The notes under the pieces were generated by a model, which was not told the DNA's origin, ran no database searches, and was given only the letters and a program-made list of their open reading frames with translations. Source: JAMLHH01 sp964653095 (GTDB lineage: Bacteria; Bacteroidota; Bacteroidia; Chitinophagales; JADIYW01). From it: a DNA stretch of 64,000 nucleotides. The position numbers and the translations under genes are program-made. The stretch is from the NCBI GenBank assembly GCA_964653095.1, contig CAZZEH010000009.1:39773-103772 (forward strand). Direction: 5' to 3'. Positions within the stretch are counted from its first letter, which is position 1. Each line of letters starts with the position of its first letter. This document shows positions 42,187 through 51,477 of this stretch, piece after piece.

Positions 42187-44442
42187 ATGAATGTTTCAAA
42201 ATTTATGATACGGAGTTTTATGTTTCTAACTACACATTCACTATTATCAAAAGTAAGAGTCCTATTCTTCTTGTGTATGGTATTATTAAATAATCCTATT
42301 CATGCCCAAAACGGCATAGCGGACATAGAAAAACAGTACGGTGTAAAAGTCGATTCTGTTTTTCTGAAAGCCACACCGTACAAACAGATAGAGCAGAATG
42401 GAATTATCTATGATGAAGACAAGTCCATTGACTGGTATAATAACATTACCATTTACGAGATACAGTCCAAAGCTATTAAAAATAAATCAACTCAAAGAAG
42501 TTCGGCTAAACCTGCTATCTTTATGATTCCGGGTGGCGGTTTTTTTGATATTAGTGCTGTTGATTCTTTGCAAATGTCATCTGATACACTTTCTTCTATC
42601 ACTTTTGGAAGTAAGATGGTGAATGAATTAGATGTAAATGTCTATGTAATTTCTTACGAGACAACACCTGATCAGTTATTATCTAACATGGTATTTCTAT
42701 TTGACGAGCTAAATGATTATGAAAATTGTAAAAAATTAAAAAATGAAGCAGCAAGAGCCAAAATGGAAGAAGCCTCATACAAGTCATTTAGAGATTTAAG
42801 AAAGATTTTAAAAGTGAATTACTTAGATTCTTCGAATATAAAGGGTATAGACCCCAATAATTTTTTTATAATTGGCAGTAGTGCTGGGGCTATTCTATCT
42901 TTGAACACTTTGTTTTTACAAAAATCGGAAATCCCTTCTACAATTTCTTATAACACAGATTTTAAAATAGGAAATATAGTTCTTTGCCCGACTACAATGA
43001 CTGCTACTATAAACATCAATAACAGCATCATAAATGATTATTGGCCTATTCCTCAAATGAAAGCCGTTATATCTATGAACGGCGCTTGGATTTACGAAGA
43101 TTCATTACTTACTGCCAATACCCCATCTTCATCCTATGAAACTTGGCTTTATCTTTTGCACGGAACATGTGATGAAATAGTGCATAGAAGAGAAGGGCGA
43201 ATTAGTTTTAAGAAACTCAAACTAGTATGGAATCCTCTACCTAAGCTTGAATTTAGAGAAAATACATATCCTGAGAATAGGTTTACAAAGGGTTATGGTT
43301 CAGAAATTATTTTTAATACATTCAAAACCTCTCTCTATAGATTGAGGTACGACCAAGTGTTAGGGGGAGGTCATACTCCATTTCATAACAGTAACTATAC
43401 TACGCTTGGTGCTTGGGAAGTCGAAACACCGTCCTCTAGTAGTGTCAATCCATTATCTGATCAAATATTCCCTTTTATAGATACTCTGATTAAAAATAAT
43501 AACCTATTGGGTGTAAGTGCAAACACGTGGCAACCTGAAGCTTTTACAACTCATTGTAAGTCCTTTGACGAACCTCTAGATACTTTGTGTCATTCCCCTT
43601 TAGGAATAATGTATGGCTTATATATTTGCGACGAAACGAGAACAGCGTTGTATTTCAATCCTCCGCAGGCACCTTTTACAACAGACTGGAGTGTCAAAGG
43701 CAATCTAACAGTTTTGAGTACTACGGATACTACTCTTATGTATAAAAGGACAGTTCCCGTAGGTTCATTGGATACAATCACTCTTAAAGTAACTAGACCA
43801 TGCGGTAGTAATGAACGAGAGGTGTACAGTATTTCAGCTCCTAATTCTTGCGACGGTCTTATGGCAGATCCTGAACCAGATATTTATATGAATATTCATA
43901 ATATGTTTATCCCTTTTGATGTGTTAGATTTAAATGGCAAGAATGAGCAAAAGTTGACAGCTATCTATTATAATGCAAAAGTTGACGGAGTAATAGAATT
44001 AGGCTGGACTACGCCATGTATGGACATCACTGAACCGCCTGTTAGTTTTTGGATAGGAGAACATTTGGTATCGAACATTGTAATAAAAAGCAATGCACAT
44101 ACCTGTGATTATCTGCATGTACAAGCCCATACTATCGACGAACAGAAGTTGACTATTACTAAAAACGTAAGAAACATACGAGAGAATGAGTGGAAAATAC
44201 TGCTTAACCCCAATCCAACTAAAGATTACGTTGTTGTAAAATTACAACATCCAGATATTCAGAAAACAGAAAGTACTTATCCACTGGCACTTGTAGACAC
44301 GAGAGGCGTCATCCATCAAAACTCAGTAATTACTAATGGAAGGACAGAGCTGAATGTAGGATATCTTGAGTCAGGCACTTATAAGGTCGTCGTTCTGTTA
44401 GGTGGGGAAGTTATATTTGCCACTTTAAATGTGTCAAAATAA
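42187..44442 (+). CDS. Large secreted alpha/beta hydrolase-like protein with T9SS sorting domain
   Basis: The frame opens at 42139, but the ATG at 42187 (MNVSKFMIRSFMFLTT) gives a more usual leader ending in HAQ; an even later start (MFLTT) is possible. The product is about 751 aa. It has PAIFMIPGGGFFD (oxyanion-loop-like) and FFIIGSSAGAILSLNTLF (GxSxG nucleophile elbow), with a candidate Asp in LHGTCDEIVH and a candidate His in GGGHTPFHN. A middle region follows, and the end (LLNPNPTKDYVVVKL...GTYKVVVLLGGEVI) is a type A T9SS sorting domain. It is distantly like the two hydrolases at 3.9-8.2 kb, but longer. Substrate unknown. It lies between two copies of an 88-bp direct repeat. Confidence 0.75.
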   Translation: MNVSKFMIRSFMFLTTHSLLSKVRVLFFLCMVLLNNPIHAQNGIADIEKQYGVKVDSVFLKATPYKQIEQNGIIYDEDKSIDWYNNITIYEIQSKAIKNKSTQRSSAKPAIFMIPGGGFFDISAVDSLQMSSDTLSSITFGSKMVNELDVNVYVISYETTPDQLLSNMVFLFDELNDYENCKKLKNEAARAKMEEASYKSFRDLRKILKVNYLDSSNIKGIDPNNFFIIGSSAGAILSLNTLFLQKSEIPSTISYNTDFKIGNIVLCPTTMTATININNSIINDYWPIPQMKAVISMNGAWIYEDSLLTANTPSSSYETWLYLLHGTCDEIVHRREGRISFKKLKLVWNPLPKLEFRENTYPENRFTKGYGSEIIFNTFKTSLYRLRYDQVLGGGHTPFHNSNYTTLGAWEVETPSSSSVNPLSDQIFPFIDTLIKNNNLLGVSANTWQPEAFTTHCKSFDEPLDTLCHSPLGIMYGLYICDETRTALYFNPPQAPFTTDWSVKGNLTVLSTTDTTLMYKRTVPVGSLDTITLKVTRPCGSNEREVYSISAPNSCDGLMADPEPDIYMNIHNMFIPFDVLDLNGKNEQKLTAIYYNAKVDGVIELGWTTPCMDITEPPVSFWIGEHLVSNIVIKSNAHTCDYLHVQAHTIDEQKLTITKNVRNIRENEWKILLNPNPTKDYVVVKLQHPDIQKTESTYPLALVDTRGVIHQNSVITNGRTELNVGYLESGTYKVVVLLGGEVIFATLNVSK

Positions 44443-44466
44443 TTCTCTTCCACAAAAAAAATAGTT

Positions 44467-45567
44467 ATGGAAAAGTACATCACAATATTCGCAATATACA
44501 TGATGGTATTATCCTGCAAAAAGGAACCTACCGAAATACGGATTACATGGCAGGACAGTCAAAAGGTCAGAATATTGAAAGTAGAACAAACGGTCAGTCC
44601 CAACTCTTTTCCTTTTGATACTGATGATTTAATGACCGTAGAATATACTTATACAGACAGAATACTGAAAGAAATCATCGTACACCGGAGCGGAGAGACT
44701 CATATTTATCCCCTAACAGCTTCGGAGAGCTGTAGGTATGAGATTAATTTGTCAAAAGATATCAAGTACGGCGGTATTCTCGTTTGGATAAATTCTTTGT
44801 TGAATACATCGGGCGGTAAAATAAGCAGTAATCAAAAACGATATGGAGATGGTTTCGGTTGGGGTGCCAAATTCTTCAAAGACTCTTATTACACATACGG
44901 AACCAATGGTTTGTTGGGTAGTATTAAAGTGACAAGTATATGGAGTGATGGTAGTGATTCTGTCTCAATACTCAAAGAAACAGAATTGGAAACGAAGAGC
45001 TACAGTAATGCGTTGTTAAAAACCTATTCCCTAAAAAATTACTTATTGGAATACGATCCGGCGACCGAACTTGACCAACTGGCAGGTCAGGATTTTACCA
45101 CTAAAGCTACTTATCAGACTGCCGCAGGCGTACCAGACGGATTGATACGTTTGGTGAATCAAGCAGTATTGGGATTGAACCGTATGGGATTTGAAGACTA
45201 TTATCTACATTCACAATACGATATACGTACTGAATCCGATTTAATAGAAGAAGATAAAAAAGCTGCTCATGCCGCAGATGTCGCCAAATACCGATATACG
45301 TTTGCTGACTGGATTTTTTCTTTCGGACTGAATAATGCTTTCGTCATTCCCAATCAAGGCAATCAACTCATAGCCACCAAACACATTACAGGCAAAACCT
45401 TAGTAGATGGAGAATATGAATATGATGAAGACGACCATCGTGACAGACTTATCAATCCAGTATATTTAGATATAGATTCTATCGCTAATTACTTATACAT
45501 CCATAACAGTATTGATAAGATCTTGGAAATCGCAGGATTAAAAATTCATTATGAATTAGTGGAGTAA
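44467..45567 (+). CDS. Lipoprotein of unknown function, 366 aa
   Basis: MEKYITIFAIYMMVLSCKKEP has a lipobox (VLSC, Cys17). The mature part is polar with YTYTDRILKEIIVHRSG, GTNGLLGSIKVTS and a C-terminal half rich in charged and aromatic residues (FEDYYLHSQYDIRTESDLIEEDKK). The N-terminal part resembles the YD-type beta strands seen in DUF4595/4988-like exported proteins, but I cannot assign a family. It is 24 nt after the T9SS hydrolase and probably co-transcribed. Confidence 0.75.
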   Translation: MEKYITIFAIYMMVLSCKKEPTEIRITWQDSQKVRILKVEQTVSPNSFPFDTDDLMTVEYTYTDRILKEIIVHRSGETHIYPLTASESCRYEINLSKDIKYGGILVWINSLLNTSGGKISSNQKRYGDGFGWGAKFFKDSYYTYGTNGLLGSIKVTSIWSDGSDSVSILKETELETKSYSNALLKTYSLKNYLLEYDPATELDQLAGQDFTTKATYQTAAGVPDGLIRLVNQAVLGLNRMGFEDYYLHSQYDIRTESDLIEEDKKAAHAADVAKYRYTFADWIFSFGLNNAFVIPNQGNQLIATKHITGKTLVDGEYEYDEDDHRDRLINPVYLDIDSIANYLYIHNSIDKILEIAGLKIHYELVE

Positions 45568-45572
45568 ACAAA

Positions 45573-45660
45573 AATATTATCTCTAAGTTCCTTTTCATCT
45601 TCTATCAGCAGTATTTTCATGAGTTAAAAATACAATTGAAATTGGGAAAGATTTGGGAAT
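45573..45660. repeat. 88-bp direct repeat, right copy (truncated regulator start)
   Basis: A copy of 41783-41870 with one mismatch. On the minus strand it contains the regulator start codon (45620) and 16 regulator codons, then leaves the homology and stops within a few codons. The two copies bracket the hydrolase/lipoprotein module. Confidence 0.9.
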
Positions 45661-45691
45661 TTACTCCAATAGAATAAACAATCCGCCGCAG

Positions 45692-46837
45692 CTAAGCCGG
45701 CACCATTGTCTTTTTTCTCTGTACCGTTCTTTTAATACGAGATGTTTTTCTCAGTTTATTCCACCAGATAAAAACTCCGGTAATCGGCATACTGGTCGCA
45801 ATCAAACAGGAAATAAAATACAGGACTTTGGAAAACATTCCGTAAGTCGTTCCCATGTGCAGCCCGTGTATCAGACGGGTAATCTGCTCTCCGGTAGTCA
45901 AATCCGAGAAAAGAGCAGTCTTTAAAACTTCACCGCTCTGAGAACTGACGGTAACTTTATCTGCAGCTTCTTTGTTAAATTTTTTCTTGTCGAATTTAGT
46001 GACCTCATACTCTCCCGTAGTCGGAACAGTAATAATCGTTTTCCCGACATAATTCAATTCACGGTTGACAATACTAAGCGCCTCTTCATAAGAAAGTACG
46101 GCTGCTGTCTCAGCTTTCTGAGCTTTGCCGCCGCGTGGCAGACGTTCTTTCCCCGTCAGTACTTTGTGAAAAGCATTGTCGTACCACTTAAAAGACCAGG
46201 TCAGTCCGGTCAGGCTCATGACGATAAGAAAAAACAGAGCATAAAAACCAAGTGTACTGTGCAAATCGTGATTTATGCGTTTCCAGTTGGCATCGGTCTT
46301 TATCTTAAAGCCCGGCTTAAAACTGTTCCAGCCTTTGATTTTTTTGGGCAGCCACAAAATAAAACCGGATATACAGAGAAAAAGAAAAATTAAAGTCGCA
46401 GCCCCTACTATCGGACGGCCGGTTTCTATATCCATCAGTAACCATCTGTGCAATTTGAAAACAGTCAGAAAAAAGCCCGAAGCAGGTCCCTTTACAGAAC
46501 CCAAGACTTCGCCTGAGTATTGGTTGACCATATAATTAGTCCCGCGAAAATCCTCTTTATCAGCTTTTATATTGATTGTAAAGGGTCTTGCCTGATCGTC
46601 CGTAAAAGATATTCTTGCGGCTTTACCCCCGGTGGCGCTTTCTGCATTTTCTACCAAAACAGAAATGGGCAGTCTGGATTCTTCGATAGCCTGAATGCGG
46701 TATTTTTCAGGTTCTAACCACTCCTCTATCTCTGTACGGAATGTGTAAATTGTCCCTGTCAGACAGACCACAAAAAGAATCAGCCCACTGGCAATTCCCA
46801 GCCAAAGATGCAGGTTATTAATAAGTTTTCTGACCAT
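45692..46837 (-). CDS. PepSY-associated inner-membrane protein (XusC/PiuB-like)
   Basis: A 381-aa protein with four membrane segments and PepSY domains between them: NNLHLWLGIASGLILFVVCLTGTIYTF, RWLLMDIETGRPIVGAATLIFLFLCISGFILWLPKK, LHSTLGFYALFFLIVMSLTGLTWSFKW and a C-terminal LIHGLHMGTTYGMFSKVLYFISCLIATSMPITGVFIWWNK. The helix-bound His residues could hold haem. The family includes iron-regulated membrane proteins that reduce or release iron from siderophores; XusC of Bacteroides is an example. It follows the siderophore receptor gene by 115 bp with only a dispersed repeat between, so the two are likely one operon. Confidence 0.88.
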   Translation of the reverse strand: MVRKLINNLHLWLGIASGLILFVVCLTGTIYTFRTEIEEWLEPEKYRIQAIEESRLPISVLVENAESATGGKAARISFTDDQARPFTINIKADKEDFRGTNYMVNQYSGEVLGSVKGPASGFFLTVFKLHRWLLMDIETGRPIVGAATLIFLFLCISGFILWLPKKIKGWNSFKPGFKIKTDANWKRINHDLHSTLGFYALFFLIVMSLTGLTWSFKWYDNAFHKVLTGKERLPRGGKAQKAETAAVLSYEEALSIVNRELNYVGKTIITVPTTGEYEVTKFDKKKFNKEAADKVTVSSQSGEVLKTALFSDLTTGEQITRLIHGLHMGTTYGMFSKVLYFISCLIATSMPITGVFIWWNKLRKTSRIKRTVQRKKTMVPA

Positions 46838-46893
46838 AGTTTAAATTTATGTTTCCGGGCAAATCTGTTTTTATATTGTTTGTAACCACGGCA

Positions 46894-46950
46894 TAATACC
46901 AAAATAAAGTTTCGCTTTATCGGTCTATTTTGAATTTCAAATTGGTATTA
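46894..46950. repeat. TAATACC-ended palindromic repeat, copy B
   Basis: A 57-bp unit from TAATACCAAAATA to TTTCAAATTGGTATTA with imperfect terminal inverted repeats. It lies directly beyond the stop codon of the siderophore receptor gene. Confidence 0.65.
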
Positions 46951-46952
46951 TT

Positions 46953-49337
46953 TTAAAACTTCATATTCACCTGTACAGAGAAATTAAACGGATCTATAGG
47001 GTTGATATACCCGCCTCTGTAGTAAGAGGTATAGCCTACTTCGTTGGTGATATTATTCAGGAACAAATGATAGTCAAATCTTTTTCGGGAATATCCCAAT
47101 TGCATATTCAGGGTAGTATAAGCCGGCATGTCAAAGTATTTCACACCCGGTACAGTACTGTGTACTGCAGTGATTTTGGTGTGTTCGTTTACAGGTCTTT
47201 TCCCTACATAATACACTCCTGCCCCCAAAGACAAACCTTTTACAGCAGTTTTGGAAAATTTGTATTGTAACCATCCATTGGCAGTATGGCTCGGTGCGTT
47301 CATCGGACGGGAACCATCCATATATGCCGGTGATTCCTCATAGTGTGCTTTGAGATATGCGTATCCTACTAAGACTTTCAAATCAGCAGTCGGATGTCCA
47401 ATAATTTCCACTTCCACACCTTCACGGTTTAAATCTCCGGCTAAACCATATACTCCTGTGGCGACCTGTAGGGAATCGTATAACTGATAAGCCAGATTTT
47501 TATTGGCGGCTTTGAAGACAGTTATATTGGCATGCAATTTTTCATTCAGCCACTGAGTTTTTATACCTAATTCATACTGTTGAGTTCTGGAATTTCCTAC
47601 CGTACCGCCATCTTCCAATGGGTTAGATGCAGAGCGAAGGTTGGATGTAGTGGTATAAGAACCAAAAATGTTCAGGTTTTTTGTGGGAGAAATCATCAGA
47701 CCTACCATCGGGTCCCACACACTTTCTTTCAAATCTTTAGAATAGCTCCAGCGCACTCCTCCAATTAGTTTGGCATATTCTGAAATAGATAAATAATGCT
47801 GAGTCATAAAACCGTAGTAAAAGGATTTGGTCTTCACTTTAGCCCCTAACTCTAACTTTTCAGCCTCATAGGTATCAAAACCTGTTACTTTGGAATTATC
47901 AATATCCTGATAAATATCTATGACATCAATGTTTTTAATTCCGGCAGCAGAGCGGGTTTGGGTGTGGTTGACATTGTGGTCATAACCTACCTGCCAGTTC
48001 CAGGTCACGATACCTTTTTTCATATCCTGTCCCATGATATCTGCCTGAAATGTAGAGTTGTAATCATTTCGGTAGCTTCTGCCTATACCCCGAACTCTTT
48101 TGTTGTAGATAGTCTCTCCGCCCTCTTTAAACAACCCGAATGAAGCTCCCTGCTGATCGGATTTGAAATAAGAATTGAAGAAAGCTACTCTCGCAGTAAT
48201 ATTTTTGTTCAGCTTTCTTTCGGCTCTGATACTGTAATTGATATTTTGACTTTTGGAAAAGTCATCTTTAAACCCTGAGAATTTCTTTTTCATATTATAA
48301 AGAGCATAGACTGAATCTTCATCCATATTAAACGTCCCTCTGTCCGGTGTGATATTATCTCTGAGATAATCCATTTCTAAGATGATATCAGTCTTATTGT
48401 CCGGTCTCCAAGTGAAAGAGGGATTGATATAGATTCGGTCATTTCTGATTTCATTTTTATATCCTTTCCCCATTTGGAAAGCTCCTGTCAGTCTGAAACC
48501 TGCCTGTTGCTTAACTCCTGTATAAGTCTGAAGGTCGTACTGCAATCTGGAATTCAGCCAGGAACCCGTCCGAATGCCCAGCTCTGCACTCTTTTTAAAC
48601 AGAGGAGTCTTGGATATCACGTTGATTACGCCTCCTGCACTGCCCAAATCATTGCCCATGCCCTGAGTAATCGCTGCTGAACCTTTGATGACCTGTATCG
48701 ATTCCACACCTGCCATATCAGAAATCGCACTTGCTGTTCTGAAATCCGAATCCATGCGTACGCCGTTTTTCAAGACCGGAGTCCCGCGATAGCCACGTAT
48801 AGACATCGATTCTTTATTGGCACCGTATCCCGCAAATTTAGTGACACCTGCCACGTTTTTCGTCGCATCCGTAATAGTCAGAATGCCCTGACTCTCGATA
48901 ATATCTGCCGACACGACAGAGATAGTCTGGATATGGTCAAAAATCTTCACCGGGAAACGGGTAATCTGTTCCAATCCTCTTGGATTTTTATTTTGCTCTC
49001 CCAATACTTCCACCTCATCCAGTGTGTAAATTTTGGAACCTTGAAAGTTATATTCCAAATCGTTGTCATCAGAAATTAAAATAGACTCCGAATAATATTC
49101 TCCGTCCGGAAATTCCATACTGATTATATGTTGTCCCCGGACAAGAGGAGGAGTTTCAAACTTTCCGTCTTCATTGGTCACTGTATATGTCCCAATATCT
49201 TCAATCCCTATTTTCACCCCTGCTGCCGGATCAGCATTTTGATTCGTAATTTTACCGAAAACAACGCGTCCCATTGCAGACACGTTACTGCAACTAAGGG
49301 TTATGGCAAACAAAAAGGTAAGTGTATAAATTCGCAT
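46953..49337 (-). CDS. TonB-dependent siderophore receptor (XusA-like context)
   Basis: A 794-aa outer-membrane receptor. It has a signal peptide (to about residue 21), an N-terminal carboxypeptidase-regulatory-like domain (about 24-105), a plug domain (about 130-245: TRFPVKIFDHIQTISVVSADIIESQG, GYRGTPVLKNGVRMDSDF, VIKGSAAITQGMGNDLGSAGGVINVISK) and a 22-strand barrel ending in the aromatic YINPIDPFNFSVQVNMKF. The plug resembles ferric-siderophore receptors (FhuE/FoxA type). The ligand is not predictable. It is followed by the PepSY membrane protein. Its promoter carries two signals shared with the operon at 54.4 kb. Confidence 0.92.
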   Translation of the reverse strand: MRIYTLTFLFAITLSCSNVSAMGRVVFGKITNQNADPAAGVKIGIEDIGTYTVTNEDGKFETPPLVRGQHIISMEFPDGEYYSESILISDDNDLEYNFQGSKIYTLDEVEVLGEQNKNPRGLEQITRFPVKIFDHIQTISVVSADIIESQGILTITDATKNVAGVTKFAGYGANKESMSIRGYRGTPVLKNGVRMDSDFRTASAISDMAGVESIQVIKGSAAITQGMGNDLGSAGGVINVISKTPLFKKSAELGIRTGSWLNSRLQYDLQTYTGVKQQAGFRLTGAFQMGKGYKNEIRNDRIYINPSFTWRPDNKTDIILEMDYLRDNITPDRGTFNMDEDSVYALYNMKKKFSGFKDDFSKSQNINYSIRAERKLNKNITARVAFFNSYFKSDQQGASFGLFKEGGETIYNKRVRGIGRSYRNDYNSTFQADIMGQDMKKGIVTWNWQVGYDHNVNHTQTRSAAGIKNIDVIDIYQDIDNSKVTGFDTYEAEKLELGAKVKTKSFYYGFMTQHYLSISEYAKLIGGVRWSYSKDLKESVWDPMVGLMISPTKNLNIFGSYTTTSNLRSASNPLEDGGTVGNSRTQQYELGIKTQWLNEKLHANITVFKAANKNLAYQLYDSLQVATGVYGLAGDLNREGVEVEIIGHPTADLKVLVGYAYLKAHYEESPAYMDGSRPMNAPSHTANGWLQYKFSKTAVKGLSLGAGVYYVGKRPVNEHTKITAVHSTVPGVKYFDMPAYTTLNMQLGYSRKRFDYHLFLNNITNEVGYTSYYRGGYINPIDPFNFSVQVNMKF

Positions 49338-49346
49338 CTTATTTTA

Positions 49347-49359
49347 AATTAGTCTAATT
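49347..49359 (-). promoter_or_regulatory. Palindrome at the transcription start of the siderophore receptor
   Basis: AATTAG-A-CTAATT (minus strand), extended to a TTAATTAG-A-CTAATTTAA imperfect palindrome. It begins 6 nt after the -7 box, overlapping the predicted start of transcription. A near copy lies at 54408-54425. Confidence 0.55.
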
Positions 49360-49364
49360 AAGCG

Positions 49365-49393
49365 CAAATATAATTACTCCTCTTTTGCCACAA
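49365..49393 (-). promoter_or_regulatory. Promoter of the siderophore receptor operon
   Basis: Minus strand: TTG (49393-49391), 18-bp spacer, TATATTTG (49372-49365), a full match to the Bacteroidota consensus. The leader is about 20 nt. Confidence 0.7.
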
Positions 49394-49408
49394 GCTACCC
49401 TATTTATC

Positions 49409-49440
49409 AAATACCTACTTAATACCTAAGTTTAGGTATT
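49409..49440. promoter_or_regulatory. AATACCTAA operator array upstream of the receptor promoter
   Basis: AAATACCTAC (49409-49418) and AATACCTAA-GT-TTAGGTATT (49421-49440, a perfect 9-bp inverted repeat) lie 16-47 bp upstream of the -33 box, a usual activator position. The same AATACCTAA core recurs twice at 54.3 kb. Confidence 0.55.
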
Positions 49441-49506
49441 GGCAGACAAGAGCCCATTTGAAAATAAAGTTTCATCCATCTTTGCAGTGCCTTTTAAAAG
49501 GTCATA

Positions 49507-49704
49507 ATGATTCACATCAGACACTTTATTTTTCTGATACTGATTACATCAGTTTTCTCTTTCAAAAAGAGTCTCAAATCCTTCCAGGCACAGCTATTTT
49601 GGATTCAAATAGTCGGACGAAAGCACACGCCTTTTGAGAAGTTGTTTCATATTTCCCTGCACTTGCATGCTCTAAATATACCCACTTTGTCAATAACAGA
49701 GTAA
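49507..49704 (+). CDS. Small ORF, 65 aa, doubtful
   Basis: An ATG-started frame with a hydrophobic N-terminus (MIHIRHFIFLILITSVFSF) followed by a basic, His-rich part. A promoter-like CATCTTTG lies 25 nt upstream. It stands in the spacer between the divergent receptor and exporter operons. No family recognised; the rest of 49705-49833 shows no gene. Confidence 0.25.
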   Translation: MIHIRHFIFLILITSVFSFKKSLKSFQAQLFWIQIVGRKHTPFEKLFHISLHLHALNIPTLSITE

Positions 49705-49833
49705 GTTTGAGAGTTTTTCAGCAGACCCTATTTAAAAATAACTTTTCTGATGTTAAAATACAAGAAGAGGCAACTTTTTACGTACTTCGTATCCGAATTC
49801 AAGAGTTTATCGTAATTTATAGATTAAGATATT

Positions 49834-50538
49834 ATGGCAAATACAGTCGCTTCTGTTGAGAATGTCTCTAAGTTGTACAAGTCGGGAGATACTGTAACAG
49901 TTGCATTGGCTGAAAGCACTATTGGTTTCAATTCCAATGAGCTCACACTAATTTTGGGGCCGTCCGGATCTGGGAAGACAACCTTGCTGTCTTTATTGGG
50001 TTGTGTCATTTATCCTACGACGGGCAAAGTGATAATCAACAATCAAGATGTAACTCATTTCTCTGATAAGCAATTGGCAAAAGTCAGAATAGATACCATC
50101 GGTTTTGTATTTCAAGGATTCAACTTGATACAACCACTTACCGCTTTGGAAAACGTGATGTCTCCGTTATTGCTAAAAGGAGAATCTTTTCGTGTTTCCA
50201 AAAGGAAAGCGATGGAAGCATTGAAATTAGTCAATATGGAAGATCGGACGAATCATTTGCCTCAGATGTTGAGCGGTGGTCAAAAGCAACGTGTGGCAAT
50301 TGCAAGAGCCTTAGTAACCGAACCTCAAATTTTATTGTGCGATGAGCCTACCGCATCAATAGATTCAAAAACGTCACATAAAATAATGATGGAGCTAAAA
50401 GAATTGTCAAAAGCCGGGAAAGTGGTCATCGTGGTCACGCATGATACTCGATTGAAACGTTTTGCAGACAGAATTATTTACCTATCTGAAGGGAGAACTT
50501 CAGAACAACCATTTGAAAATGATGAATTTGAATTGTAA
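49834..50538 (+). CDS. ABC transporter ATPase, DevA/MacB-like
   Basis: A 234-aa ATPase with Walker A (GPSGSGKTTLLSLLG), Q-loop (FVFQGFNLIQPLTALENV), signature (LSGGQKQRVAIARAL), Walker B (ILLCDEPTASID) and H-loop (VVTHD). ENV and LLKGE-type features place it with the MacB/LolD/DevA group, which power extraction or export through a tripartite complex rather than classical import. It starts a four-gene plus-strand operon (ATPase, adaptor, permease, outer-membrane factor). The next gene overlaps its 3' end. Confidence 0.92.
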   Translation: MANTVASVENVSKLYKSGDTVTVALAESTIGFNSNELTLILGPSGSGKTTLLSLLGCVIYPTTGKVIINNQDVTHFSDKQLAKVRIDTIGFVFQGFNLIQPLTALENVMSPLLLKGESFRVSKRKAMEALKLVNMEDRTNHLPQMLSGGQKQRVAIARALVTEPQILLCDEPTASIDSKTSHKIMMELKELSKAGKVVIVVTHDTRLKRFADRIIYLSEGRTSEQPFENDEFEL

Positions 50539-51472
50539 AAATATCAGAACAATAGGTTTTTTGTTGACCATTGTAACGCTTGTAGGATGTCATTCCAAAA
50601 AGGAAACAGAAACGACGAGACCAGCATTGGAGGTTCCTGAGAAAGTAGATGTGGTGATTGGCATTGGAAGAGTTTTACCGGAAGAAGGCATTGTTAATTT
50701 GGCCACCGAGATAGCGGGTATTATTGATAGAGTCAATAAGATTTCCGGAGATAGCGTTCAAAAAGGGGCTGTTATCATTTCTCTCAATCAGTCAGATGCA
50801 AAATTGGAAATCCTAAAGTTACAGAATGAAATTCAAGCACAACGACATCTTATTCAATCCAATGAATCTTTGACAAGACAGTATCGTGTTCAGTTAAGTC
50901 ATAAAGATGAAGTTGTCAGTGTCAGCCGAGAATTAGTTGAATCAGGCAATGAGACCTTGGAGAATCTTAGGAATTATGAAATGGAAAGAGGGGTCATACA
51001 AAATCAGTTAGAGCAAAACCTTGAAAGTACTAATGTCAATAGGATGAAATTGCGAGAGCTGGAAGTTATGTTGGATCTGGCTAAGAATCAATTGGAAAAG
51101 CTCAGTGTAAGAGCACCATTCGATGGGATACTCCTCACTCAAGATGCACAAGTCGGAGCTGCAATACAACCTTTTCAATCTTTTGCAAAATTCGCAATAT
51201 CTTCTCCACTGATAGTAGAAGGAGAAGCCGACGAAATGTTTGCTAATCGTTTGGAAATCGGGCAAAATGTCAAAATTCATTATTTAGGAAATGAAAAAGT
51301 AATTGCAGAAGGAGTTATTTTTTCCTTGTCTCCGGATTTGAGCAATAAATCTTTATTCAATGATGAACCTGACGAACTACAAGATAGAAGAGTTCGAAAA
51401 TTCAAAGTCCGACTGACTACAATGGAAAACCTGTTGCTAAACAGCAAGGTAGAATGTAACATTCAAATCTAA
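50519..51472 (+). CDS. Lipid-anchored periplasmic adaptor, DevB/HlyD-like
   Basis: The long frame opens at 50462 inside the ATPase gene; the ATG pair at 50519/50522 followed by IRTIGFLLTIVTLVGC gives a proper lipobox (Cys at about residue 24). The product is about 317 aa: N-terminal lipoyl half (VVIGIGRVLPEEGIVNLATEIAGIIDRVNKISGDSV), a central coiled coil (about 110-200) and the second half with LSVRAPFDGILLTQDAQVGAAIQPFQ. It would link the permease to the TolC-like protein. It overlaps the ATPase gene by about 20 bp, so they are translationally coupled. Confidence 0.88.
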   Translation: MMNLNCKNIRTIGFLLTIVTLVGCHSKKETETTRPALEVPEKVDVVIGIGRVLPEEGIVNLATEIAGIIDRVNKISGDSVQKGAVIISLNQSDAKLEILKLQNEIQAQRHLIQSNESLTRQYRVQLSHKDEVVSVSRELVESGNETLENLRNYEMERGVIQNQLEQNLESTNVNRMKLRELEVMLDLAKNQLEKLSVRAPFDGILLTQDAQVGAAIQPFQSFAKFAISSPLIVEGEADEMFANRLEIGQNVKIHYLGNEKVIAEGVIFSLSPDLSNKSLFNDEPDELQDRRVRKFKVRLTTMENLLLNSKVECNIQI

Positions 51473-51477
51473 TTAGG

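Noticed and set aside
45573..45620. A short response-regulator gene on the minus strand
   Set aside because: Only 16 codons match before the frame diverges and stops; it is a duplicated fragment of the intact gene at 41153-41830.
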